A DNA stretch of 64,000 bases, taken from Aliihoeflea aestuarii. Its GTDB lineage: Bacteria > Pseudomonadota > Alphaproteobacteria > Rhizobiales > Rhizobiaceae. A program made the position numbers and the translations under genes. The notes below the pieces were generated by a model. That model was given only the letters and a program-made list of their open reading frames with translations, ran no database searches and was not told the DNA's origin. Positions 38,166 to 45,696 of this stretch are shown here, in pieces. The stretch covers positions 62,001 through 126,000 of the forward strand of contig NZ_JAAAMK010000003.1 of NCBI RefSeq assembly GCF_024105665.1, written 5' to 3'. The first letter of the stretch is position 1; every line of letters starts with the position of its first letter.

Positions 38166-38920
38166 GTTTTGCCGTGGACTGGCTCGACCTGCGGGAAGAT
38201 GCGGACAATGCCGCGCGCGATTCCGACCTGCGAGACACCGCCGTCACCTTTATTGCCGCACAGCGCGATCCGCTCGTCGTCGATCTCGGCGCGGGCACCG
38301 GTTCGACCATGCGGGCGCTGAAAACGGCGAAGGCGAAATGGCGGTTGATCGACAACGATCCGGCCCTTCTTGCCGAAGCGGAGCGGCGCGGCGGGACCAT
38401 CGAGACCGTCGAAATGGATTTGACGCGCGTCGAGGCGATACCGCTCGACGGCTCATCGCTCGTCACCGCCTCCGCGCTTTTCGATCTGGCGAGCCGGGCC
38501 TGGATCGATGCGCTCGCGGATCGGCTCGCAGCTTCGCGCATCGGCATCTACGCCGCGCTCAGCTATGACGGCATTTTGCAATGGGAGCTGGCCGACGCGG
38601 ACGACGATGCCGCACGGGACGCGTTCAACGCGGACCAGCGAACCGTGAAAGGTTTCGGACCGGCGCTCGGCCCGGATGGAGCCAGCCATCTTGCAGAGGC
38701 TATGAAAATTCGCGGTTATGCGGTGAATGTCGCGCCCAGCCCCTGGCGTCTCGGCGCCGCGGAGGCGGCCTTACAGCGCTCGCTGCTGGGCGGAATTGCC
38801 GAAGCCGCCGCCCGATCGGGAATGGCGAATGCCGATGAGTGGCTCGCGCGCAGGCTCCAAAGCGCTGAAACGGCGCGCTGCACCGTCGGCCATCTCGACG
38901 TCCTCGCCCTTCCTTCCTAA
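38162..38920 (+). CDS. Class I SAM-dependent methyltransferase
   Basis: 252 residues. The SAM-binding motif I is VVDLGAGTGSTMRAL near residue 41, followed by an acidic WRLIDNDPALL motif II. The later region contains VTASALFDLASRAWIDAL and a variable substrate half with SYDGILQWELAD. The start lies in the ATGA overlap with the glycosyltransferase gene, making the four genes 35752-38920 one translationally coupled operon. Acceptor is unknown. The stop is followed at once by a RIME-like element. Confidence 0.85.
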   Translation: MSFAVDWLDLREDADNAARDSDLRDTAVTFIAAQRDPLVVDLGAGTGSTMRALKTAKAKWRLIDNDPALLAEAERRGGTIETVEMDLTRVEAIPLDGSSLVTASALFDLASRAWIDALADRLAASRIGIYAALSYDGILQWELADADDDAARDAFNADQRTVKGFGPALGPDGASHLAEAMKIRGYAVNVAPSPWRLGAAEAALQRSLLGGIAEAAARSGMANADEWLARRLQSAETARCTVGHLDVLALPS

Positions 38921-39018
38921 AGCGCGTCGCGATCTTTCAGATTCGCTCATACACTTTAGGTTCTTGTTTTTGCGCACGTCTTTATCCCGAAACCGGTGCC
39001 CACTTTCGGGAGACGTGC
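38921..39018. repeat. RIME-like palindromic intergenic element (copy 1)
   Basis: The ~98-bp element fills the gap between two convergent genes. A first imperfect hairpin (GCGATCT-TTC-AGATTCGC) is joined by an ACTTTAG linker to a second nested hairpin. In the second, GCACGTCT (38974-38981) pairs with AGACGTGC (39011-39018) and CCCGAAA (38986-38992) pairs with TTTCGGG (39004-39010). I recognise this sequence type as the Rhizobium-specific intergenic mosaic element class. Both strands can fold, so it may also terminate both operons. Confidence 0.85.
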
Positions 39019-39019
39019 T

Positions 39020-39853
39020 CTAGCCAAGCTCGCAATCGATAACGATATCGGTCGCAAGGCCGTAGACCCGAGACGTCGGACGGCGCGCTTCGGACAAAAG
39101 GGAAATGGGGCGCGCCGTCAGGCTGGACGGACCTGCGCCGATGATGAGCGGTGCGATGCTCACATGCAGCCGGTCGATCAGGCCAGCGTCGAAGAAGCGA
39201 CCGATCGTGATGCCGCCGCCCTCGATCATGATGCGGCGAAAACCGCGCTCGACCAGAGCGGTGAGGATGGCGGCCGGATCGACGCCGTCATGCGACGCGG
39301 GGACCATGATCGTCTCTATGCCTTCGGGACGGGTGCGGTCGCAACACTGGACCACGAGGCAGCGTCCGCCCTTTCCCGCCATCATCGCCGCATCGTCGCC
39401 GAGCCGTCCGCGCGGATCGATCACGACGCGGGCGGGATCGTCGCCGGAGACGAGCCTTACGGTCAGACGCGGGTCGTCCTGGATGGCGGTGTTGGCACCG
39501 ACGACCACGCAATCGGCCAAAGCCCGGCACCGATGGAGATGTTTCAGCCCTTCGCTGCCGGAAATATCGGCGGCGTCGCCGTCCACGGTCGCGACCCGCC
39601 CATCGAGCGACTGGCCGATCTGCGCGAAGACGACCGATCCTTCGTTCGATCCGAGAAGAGGCTCATAAAGGCTCCAGGCGGCTTTTTCGGCAGCAGACCA
39701 ACCGTCCTGCGCATCAGGCGCACCGTCCCGGGCTGCGACGAGTGACGCCCAGACGCGATCGGTCACGTCGGCCGACGCTAGGGGCATCGGTGGCGGTGTC
39801 TCGCCTGACGGATTCGGCGGGTTCATCGGCTCGAAACGCTCATACTGGTTCAT
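39020..39853 (-). CDS. RibD C-terminal-domain (DHFR-fold) reductase
   Basis: About 277 residues. A ~75-residue N-terminal extension of unknown function is followed by a RibD_C domain. Landmarks are FAQIGQSLDGRVAT, DISGSEGLKHLH, CVVVGANTAIQDDPRLTVR and the NADPH-binding IMIEGGGITIGRFFDAGLID. The deaminase half of RibD is absent. Such stand-alone domains reduce pyrimidine or pterin ribitol-type intermediates with NADPH. The start is either ATG 39853 (14-nt overlap with the upstream sulfatase-like gene) or ATG 39826. It is last in a four-gene minus-strand run that faces the PTPS-like operon. Confidence 0.8.
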   Translation of the reverse strand: MNQYERFEPMNPPNPSGETPPPMPLASADVTDRVWASLVAARDGAPDAQDGWSAAEKAAWSLYEPLLGSNEGSVVFAQIGQSLDGRVATVDGDAADISGSEGLKHLHRCRALADCVVVGANTAIQDDPRLTVRLVSGDDPARVVIDPRGRLGDDAAMMAGKGGRCLVVQCCDRTRPEGIETIMVPASHDGVDPAAILTALVERGFRRIMIEGGGITIGRFFDAGLIDRLHVSIAPLIIGAGPSSLTARPISLLSEARRPTSRVYGLATDIVIDCELG

Positions 39854-41435
39854 CGCTTTGGCCATCCTGCGGCAAGGGCGCCGAAAACGCGTCGACGAAC
39901 CGCTTGCGAAAAGCGTCCATGCGCCAGACGGGCGCGTCGTCACCCGGCACCGCGCCTTCGCTAAACGCCCAACCTTCGATTGCGTTCAGGGTGTCGCGAT
40001 CGGAGATCACATGAATGGGAACATCCCGGTTCGTCTCGCTGCCCGAAACGAACGTCGCGGGCTGATGATCGCCCAGAACGACGATCAGCGGCGGCGGGCC
40101 CTTCAGCCGGTCGAGGAACGACGCGACGGTGCGCAAGGAATAGTCGATCGACTGACGGAACTGGTCGCGCACGCGGTCGCGGTCGCGCCAGACCACTTCC
40201 GGCGTGTCGCCCGATTGCGCCTGCCCGTTGAAGATCGTCCCGTCGCCGACCTCGTCCCAGTCAACGAGTTCGGGGATCGGCGTCCACGGCGCGTGAGATG
40301 AGATCAGCGCGATCTCGGCGAAGACCGGCGCGCGATCCGGCTTCTTCAATGCGAGCCGTTCGAAAGCCGAGAGCGTATACTGATCGGGCATGGTCACCCA
40401 GTTGAAGGGCAGGCCGCGATAGCCCAGATCGTCCTTCGCCAATATGCGGTCATATCCGAAATACGCGCCCTCGGGCCACGCCATGGTGATCGCCGGCATG
40501 ACGGCCACTCTTTCCCAGCCGCCCTGTGAGGCAAGTGCCATCAGGGATTTTCGCGAACTGGCCAGCATGGCGCGGTAGCGGCCCTGAGTGTCGATCCACA
40601 GGCCCGAAAGAACGCTGGCATGGGCGAGCCAGCTTTGCCCGCCCACTATCGGCGCGGTCAGGAATGCCGATTCGACGGCAAGTCCGTTGCGGGCCGCGTC
40701 CGTCTCGAGACGGGCCAGCGCGTCGCGGGTGGTGTCGGCGTAGAGCGGGTTGTCGAGCGTCGAGCGGCCATAGGACTCGACGAAGATCAGAAAGACGTCG
40801 CGGCCTTCAAGGGCCTGAAGGAGACGGCCGCTGGCCGGGACGGCGATATCGTCGGATCTCGCTTCGTCTTCGACAGCCGCGATTGCAAGCTGCGCGGTGC
40901 GCGCCGCCTCGACATGATCCGCCAGCAATTCCGTCGCGCCGAAGGAGGCCCGGCCGGTCAAGGCGAGGGCTGCCGCGAAGATCAGCGAGACCGCGAATGC
41001 CGGCCCGACGCGGCGCGGCGACGACCGCCCGACGACGCCCGTCGACCACCAGAATGCCGTAGATGCCAGCACGACGAAGACCGCTGCGCCGAAAACGTAG
41101 AGGCTTGCGCGGACAAGTCCGCTCGACCCCGACATGAGCATCCAGCCGGCATGAAGAAGCGGCAGGTCGTAGGCGAAGTTGAAAGGTCGGTTCAGCGACG
41201 CGTACAGCCCGAAATCGGCAAGCTTCACGAGAAGGATCGCGACGAGCGCGGCGGTAAGGGCGGCCCGCGCCAATCTTGAAAAAGCGCCTGCACGCGGCAG
41301 CATCAGAAGCACCGCGACGATCGCCACCAGTTCCAGCGGCAGATGAGCGAGTTGCGGCAATGTCGCGTCCTGCGGCCGTGCAGGCAGCGCAAGCACGGCA
41401 AACAGGATCGCGAGCGCGACGACGATTACGCTCAT
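39840..41435 (-). CDS. LtaS/sulfatase-fold membrane phosphotransferase-like protein
   Basis: About 531 residues. Four to five N-terminal membrane helices (to about residue 165) are followed by a periplasmic sulfatase-fold domain. Metal-site motifs are FVESYGRS, the SSHAPW loop and LGDHQPA, as in LtaS/OpgB-type phosphoglycerol and phosphoethanolamine transferases. The nucleophile region reads GGQSWLAHASVLSGL, where Ser stands where LtaS uses Thr and sulfatases use Cys. A transferase acting on a phospholipid head group is more likely than a sulfatase. Start ATG 41435 leaves a gap of 10 nt after FkbM; an earlier in-frame start near 41474 exists. Confidence 0.75.
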   Translation of the reverse strand: MSVIVVALAILFAVLALPARPQDATLPQLAHLPLELVAIVAVLLMLPRAGAFSRLARAALTAALVAILLVKLADFGLYASLNRPFNFAYDLPLLHAGWMLMSGSSGLVRASLYVFGAAVFVVLASTAFWWSTGVVGRSSPRRVGPAFAVSLIFAAALALTGRASFGATELLADHVEAARTAQLAIAAVEDEARSDDIAVPASGRLLQALEGRDVFLIFVESYGRSTLDNPLYADTTRDALARLETDAARNGLAVESAFLTAPIVGGQSWLAHASVLSGLWIDTQGRYRAMLASSRKSLMALASQGGWERVAVMPAITMAWPEGAYFGYDRILAKDDLGYRGLPFNWVTMPDQYTLSAFERLALKKPDRAPVFAEIALISSHAPWTPIPELVDWDEVGDGTIFNGQAQSGDTPEVVWRDRDRVRDQFRQSIDYSLRTVASFLDRLKGPPPLIVVLGDHQPATFVSGSETNRDVPIHVISDRDTLNAIEGWAFSEGAVPGDDAPVWRMDAFRKRFVDAFSAPLPQDGQSDEPV

Positions 41436-41445
41436 GCGAGGTCGG

Positions 41446-42189
41446 TCAGGAGCGGTCGAGGCGCGCATAGACATCTCCCGATTTGCCGCTGGCGATCGCG
41501 TGGTCGATATGCGCGCGCACAGCCGGCGCGTCGAGCCAGTCGCCCGAGGCGAAGCGAAGGCGCTCGCCGGTCATCAGATTGAAGCGGTAGCGCCCGAGTG
41601 TTTCGAGCTTCGAAATGCAGGAATCGGCCACCTCCCGCAATGCCGGCAGGAACTCGAAGGCGAGGGCGGGGACCGGGCTGCTCAGCCCCGACAGCACCTG
41701 TTCCTCGAAACCCTCCACGTCGATCTTGACGAAGGCGGGAAGGCCGAAGCGGTCGATCAGCGCATCGAGCGTCGTCATCTCCACTGTCTCGGACCGGTCC
41801 CAAACCACGCGGTCGAAACCGGGATCGGCCTTGACCGCGCCGGCAATGTCGGTTCGCAGCGACGACACGGTCGGGTGCAGGCTCGACACGGCCATTGCGG
41901 CGGCACGATCGCCGCGCGGCCCGGCGGCAAGCGGCAAAATGGTGATATCGGCCGGCAATGTGCGCCTCAAAAATCCATAGAAGAGCGGCTGCGGTTCGAG
42001 CGTGACGACCTTCGCGCCGGTGCGGCGCAGGGCGCGCGAGCGGTTGCCGACATGGCCGCCAATATCGAAGACGACGTCGCCCGGCCCGGCGAACTGCGCA
42101 TAAAGACGCGCCGTCCTGCCGATCCGGTGCGGCCGGGAATAATAGATGATCAGGGAACGGGCAAGACCGGCGACGCTGCGAAGGCTCAT
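41446..42189 (-). CDS. FkbM-family SAM-dependent methyltransferase
   Basis: 247 residues. SAM motif I is VVFDIGGHVGNRSRALRRTG near residue 39, followed by VVTLEPQPLFYGFLRR. The FkbM-specific segment is TLDALIDRFGLPAFVKIDVEGFEEQVLSGL near residues 143-172. FkbM enzymes O-methylate sugars and other hydroxyls. The start overlaps the CDP-alcohol phosphatidyltransferase stop by four bases and the sulfatase-like gene follows closely, so it is internal to one operon. The acceptor is unknown. Confidence 0.88.
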   Translation of the reverse strand: MSLRSVAGLARSLIIYYSRPHRIGRTARLYAQFAGPGDVVFDIGGHVGNRSRALRRTGAKVVTLEPQPLFYGFLRRTLPADITILPLAAGPRGDRAAAMAVSSLHPTVSSLRTDIAGAVKADPGFDRVVWDRSETVEMTTLDALIDRFGLPAFVKIDVEGFEEQVLSGLSSPVPALAFEFLPALREVADSCISKLETLGRYRFNLMTGERLRFASGDWLDAPAVRAHIDHAIASGKSGDVYARLDRS

Positions 42190-42920
42190 GCGGATCGGTC
42201 CCGCCGCAGGAGATAGCGGATATCCACCGCGAAGGACCAGGTCAAAAGGGCAAGCGCGACGGCCGCGATCCAGGCCGACACGGGCGGCACGATCTGCGGA
42301 AGCAGAAGAAGAGCCAGTGCCGCGATCTGGACGACGCAGATAGCCTTGCGGCGCAGCGATTCGGGCAGCGGCGCCTCGAGCCGTTTCGACAGGAACCCGG
42401 CGCTCAACAGGCCGTAGCGCATCAGGCCGATCAGCAACACCCAGATGCCGGCCTTGCCGTGCATGTAGGCGCAGACGGACAAGATCAGGACGAAGAGCGC
42501 GTCGACCTCCAGATCGAACCGCGCACCGAAGGTTGACGCAAGCCCGCTTCGCCTGGCAAGCCAGCCATCGATTCCGTCGAGCGCCAGTGCCAGCCCGCAG
42601 AAGGCGGCAATGGCGAGTGCCGCCCCATCGTCGAGCGTCTCGAACGCCGTCGCCGCAACGAGCGCGATCATACCGGCCCGGACCAGCGTCACGGCGTTGG
42701 CGGCACCAAAGGCTTCATGCGGGTGACTGCCGGAAATGCGCGTGATGACGCAGGCGGCGACGACCAGATAGAGCAGGATCGCCGCGACGCCTGAGCCATA
42801 ACCGAGCATGTCCAGCCAGACAGCCGCGATGCAGACGACCAAACCCACCGCCTGCAGCCACAGGGCGGTGCGCATAACGAGGCCCCGAGCATACGGGAGC
42901 CGGCGAGCCGTCACATCCAT
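42186..42920 (-). CDS. CDP-alcohol phosphatidyltransferase family protein
   Basis: About 244 residues with six to eight membrane helices. The complete catalytic motif D-x2-DG-x2-AR-x8-G-x3-D-x3-D is present near residues 110-135, beginning DGIDGWLARRSG and ending GARFDLEVD, with Leu before the Ala-Arg pair. The family joins a CDP-activated alcohol (usually CDP-diacylglycerol) to an alcohol to make phospholipid head groups. ATG 42920 is chosen for its strong GGAGGAG ribosome-binding site. It leads the operon running to 39020 and is divergent from the cytochrome b gene, 130 bp away. Confidence 0.88.
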   Translation of the reverse strand: MDVTARRLPYARGLVMRTALWLQAVGLVVCIAAVWLDMLGYGSGVAAILLYLVVAACVITRISGSHPHEAFGAANAVTLVRAGMIALVAATAFETLDDGAALAIAAFCGLALALDGIDGWLARRSGLASTFGARFDLEVDALFVLILSVCAYMHGKAGIWVLLIGLMRYGLLSAGFLSKRLEAPLPESLRRKAICVVQIAALALLLLPQIVPPVSAWIAAVALALLTWSFAVDIRYLLRRDRSA

Positions 42921-43050
42921 CACGATCTCCTCCATGACGAAGATGTCGACCGAGACTTTGCCGGCTGCAAGTCCTTCGTGTCTTTCAGGGCTTTGACTTT
43001 GCTCACATTCGCGTCATTCTTCGAGTGTCCCAACGAGGTTCAATACGCCA

Positions 43051-43584
43051 ATGGGCTATGATCGGATTTCCCGCATTCTGCACTGGCTGACGGTTGTCAT
43101 CGTGCTGACGATGATTCCGGCGGGCCTTATCATGGCCGATACCGAGAACCGCGCTCTTCAGGACATTTTGTTCATCTTTCACAAGAATACGGGCGCGCTG
43201 CTGATCGTGCTCCTGGCAATCCGCCTCTCATGGCGCGTCACGCACCCTGCGCCGCCCCTTCCGGCCGCGATGCCGGCCGCGCAGAAGGCAGCGGCCAAGG
43301 TCAGCCATTTCGCGCTCTATTTGCTGCTCGTCGTCATGGCGGTCAGCGGCTATGTGCGGGTGCGGGCGGGCGGCTTTCCCATCGAGATGCTCGATGCGCT
43401 CGGCGTGCCGTCATTCGTGCCGCGCGACGAGGCGCTGGCCGAGAGAGCGAAGTCCATCCACGCGACGGCGAAGTTCACGCTGATCTTCTTCATCGTTCTG
43501 CATATCGGCGCGGCGTCCTATCACGGCCTGATCCGCCGCGACGGCGTGTTTTCGCGCATGTGGCCGCCGGCCGGCCGGGCATAG
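43051..43584 (+). CDS. Cytochrome b561-family membrane protein
   Basis: 177 residues with four membrane helices. Haem-ligand His residues appear in ISRILHWLTV, IFHKNTGALLIV, VSHFALYLLLVVM and FIVLHIGAASYHG, the arrangement of bacterial di-haem cytochrome b561 (CybB). It passes electrons between quinol and a periplasmic or membrane partner. Its stop codon abuts that of the convergent SoxYZ-like gene, and the sulfur-oxidation genes next door suggest a link, but it is on the opposite strand. A GAGG site lies about 13 nt before the ATG. Confidence 0.9.
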   Translation: MGYDRISRILHWLTVVIVLTMIPAGLIMADTENRALQDILFIFHKNTGALLIVLLAIRLSWRVTHPAPPLPAAMPAAQKAAAKVSHFALYLLLVVMAVSGYVRVRAGGFPIEMLDALGVPSFVPRDEALAERAKSIHATAKFTLIFFIVLHIGAASYHGLIRRDGVFSRMWPPAGRA

Positions 43585-44397
43585 CTATCCGACAGAGATC
43601 TCGGCGCTCGCCTCGACCGTTTCGCCGGTGTCCTCCGTCCAGACCAGTTCGAGCGTTCCCGATTGCGTTGGAGCCACGAAGAATCGCAGATACGGGTTGG
43701 CCGAGACGGACCGGTTGAGTTCCGCAGTCAGGACCGGTTCCCCGCCCATCGTCGCCTCGACCCGCTCGATGATCCGCTTGGGGAGCGTCTCGCCGCTGGA
43801 ATTGGTGCGAAGGCCCGTTTCCATCGGGTGATTGATCATCGACAGCACCTTGCCCGGCTCGCCGGTCGACACGCTGCCCGGCGCGCGCAACCGCGTCTGG
43901 AAGACGTTGGCGCTTTCATAGGTGTCGTCGACCATCAGGCAGCCCGTCGTCGTCACGCGGACCTCGCGCTCGCCGACCATCACTTCACCGGAGGCCGTGC
44001 GGGCAATCGCGATCACGGTCTGGCTCTCGTTCAGACGAACGCGCGTTGCGACATCTGCGCGGCCGGCAAGCGGCGAGAAGTGAAAAACGGCGATCAGCGG
44101 ATCAGGATTGCTCGGCGCGAACAGATGCACCGTCTCGACCGGATCGGCATCGTCCAGCGCGCGCTCGACGCGGAAGGAAAGCGGCACGGCCGCGCCATTT
44201 TCCGAAACGAGCGGCAGTTCGAGTTCGATCCCATCCGTCGGCGTTGCATCACCGACGAGTTCGCGCGCGGCGTCTAGGCGTTGCCACGCTCCGGCCTGCG
44301 CCGTTGCGGGCCTCAGCATCAAAGCCAGCGCGCCCGCGCCGGACAAAGCCAAAACGGAGCGGCGGGTAAGGCGGGTCATGTCGTGCATTCTCGTCAT
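43585..44397 (-). CDS. SoxY-SoxZ fusion, SoxYZ-like sulfur carrier protein
   Basis: About 270 residues. A twin-arginine signal (RLTRRSVLALSGAGALAL) leads to a SoxY-like domain (residues ~50-160) and a SoxZ-like immunoglobulin domain (~165-270) with LSMINHPMETGLRTNSSGE, the SoxZ hallmark. Normal SoxY ends in a free GGCGG arm that carries the sulfur. Here the corresponding Cys is internal (VTTTGCLMVDD), just before the linker to SoxZ. It would be exported folded to the periplasm as a sulfur-substrate carrier. Several ATG starts are possible (44397, 44388, 44379). The gene follows the TsuA-like transporter gene. Confidence 0.82.
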   Translation of the reverse strand: MTRMHDMTRLTRRSVLALSGAGALALMLRPATAQAGAWQRLDAARELVGDATPTDGIELELPLVSENGAAVPLSFRVERALDDADPVETVHLFAPSNPDPLIAVFHFSPLAGRADVATRVRLNESQTVIAIARTASGEVMVGEREVRVTTTGCLMVDDTYESANVFQTRLRAPGSVSTGEPGKVLSMINHPMETGLRTNSSGETLPKRIIERVEATMGGEPVLTAELNRSVSANPYLRFFVAPTQSGTLELVWTEDTGETVEASAEISVG

Positions 44398-44428
44398 GCC
44401 CTCGAATATAGAAACTTCTCCGAACCGC

Positions 44429-45490
44429 TCAAGGCTGCGGCGCGGGAAGGCGCAAGGGTCCACGCAGGCCGAGCGCGGCGCCGGCCAGGATGCCGGCGGC
44501 CGCTATGAACGAGCCCAACGCCAGCGTGGACAGACCCGTCAGCCCCTGCCCGATCGAGCAGCCGAGCGCGAGCGCGCCGCCGATCCCCATCAGCGCGCCG
44601 CCGCCCATGTAGCGCAGCATGGACCCGGGCCGCGTGAAGCCTTGAAGTTTCGCACTGCGCGTTATCAGCGCCGTGCCGAGCGCGCCGAGGACGACGCCCG
44701 CGACCACCGCGACGCCGAACGAAAGCCGCACGCCGGTCGCCAGCATCGCATACTGGATCGTGTCACCTATCGGCGCGATGAAGGTGAGCGAGGCGAGCGG
44801 GGCGGGATCGAAATCGTCCGCGCCGAGCACGCCGGTCGCGTACCAGCCCGCGACGACGAGCAATCCGACGATCATGCCGCCGAGACTGTGGATCGGCGCG
44901 GCGCGGAAAGCAGCATTCGCAAAGGCGAAAGCGGCAAGACCACCGGCGACGATCGCCACGATGAGCCATCGCGCGACGCTTTCGGCCAGCCCCAGCCCAC
45001 CGAAAAGGGCAGTCAGCGTCGGCGGCGAGACGGGTGCCGGAAGCGACAGAACGGACTGAGCGGCGACGCGCCACGGCGCGATCAGGCCGGTCAGGGTCAT
45101 ATGCGCAGCAATGCCGAGGCACAGCAGGACGAGTACCGAGCGCAGATTGCCCGAACCGAGCAGCACCAGCGAACGCGCACCGCAGCCATTGGCCATGACC
45201 ATGCCATAGCCGAACAGCGCTCCACCGATCAGCAGGAGCGGAATCGGCAGGACGGGCTGCATGTAGAGAGAGCCGGCCAGACGGACCGTGCCGGACTCAT
45301 CGAGAATCTGGCTGCCCAGGATCGCGACCGCGAGCGCGAGCGCGAAAGCACGGATGCGAAGACCGTTACCCTCGACCCACCAGCCGCGTAATCCGCTCAT
45401 CAGGCAAAAGCCGCTGACCTGACCGACTGCACCGAAGACGAGACCGATGGCGAAAGCGGCCCAGAGCATCGTTTCCGGCGATGGCGTCAT
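44429..45490 (-). CDS. YeeE/YedE (TsuA-type) thiosulfate/sulfur-compound transporter
   Basis: 353 residues with about nine to ten membrane helices, of the sulf_transp (PF04143) family. The three conserved Cys positions that relay thiosulfate in TsuA are visible: GFCLMSGLRGW, ANGCGARSLVLLGSGNLRS and ALGCSIGQGLTG. It probably imports thiosulfate or a related sulfur compound. No adjacent TusA-like (TsuB) gene is seen. ATG 45490 is chosen; upstream lies a RIME-like element, and the soxYZ-like gene begins about 30 nt downstream of the stop. Confidence 0.88.
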   Translation of the reverse strand: MTPSPETMLWAAFAIGLVFGAVGQVSGFCLMSGLRGWWVEGNGLRIRAFALALAVAILGSQILDESGTVRLAGSLYMQPVLPIPLLLIGGALFGYGMVMANGCGARSLVLLGSGNLRSVLVLLCLGIAAHMTLTGLIAPWRVAAQSVLSLPAPVSPPTLTALFGGLGLAESVARWLIVAIVAGGLAAFAFANAAFRAAPIHSLGGMIVGLLVVAGWYATGVLGADDFDPAPLASLTFIAPIGDTIQYAMLATGVRLSFGVAVVAGVVLGALGTALITRSAKLQGFTRPGSMLRYMGGGALMGIGGALALGCSIGQGLTGLSTLALGSFIAAAGILAGAALGLRGPLRLPAPQP

Positions 45491-45535
45491 GCGTTTTGTC
45501 CCCGTCCCGTCAAATGAGAACCGGCCCGGCCGCGT

Positions 45536-45635
45536 GGAGCGCCGTGCGTCTTTCAGACGCACAAAGGACGCTCCAAACTTTAGTTGAGCATCGGATCATT
45601 CCGAAAACCGGATTCCACTTTTCGGTCCGATGCTC
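45536..45635. repeat. RIME-like palindromic intergenic element (copy 2)
   Basis: The ~100-bp element lies in the 206-bp gap between fccB and the TsuA-like gene. The first hairpin nests GGAGCG/CGCTCC (45536-45541, 45569-45574) around GCGTCT-TTC-AGACGC (45546-45560). An ACTTTAG linker leads to the second, GAGCATCGGA/TCCGATGCTC (45586-45595, 45626-45635) around CCGAAAA/TTTTCGG. The layout and several blocks match copy 1 at 38921. It may separate fccAB transcripts from the downstream genes. Confidence 0.85.
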
Positions 45636-45696
45636 GCGACTGGACCGGCTTTCTTTTCGATAAAGCGCGCCGCCGCCAGGGGCAAGCGCGCTGGTA

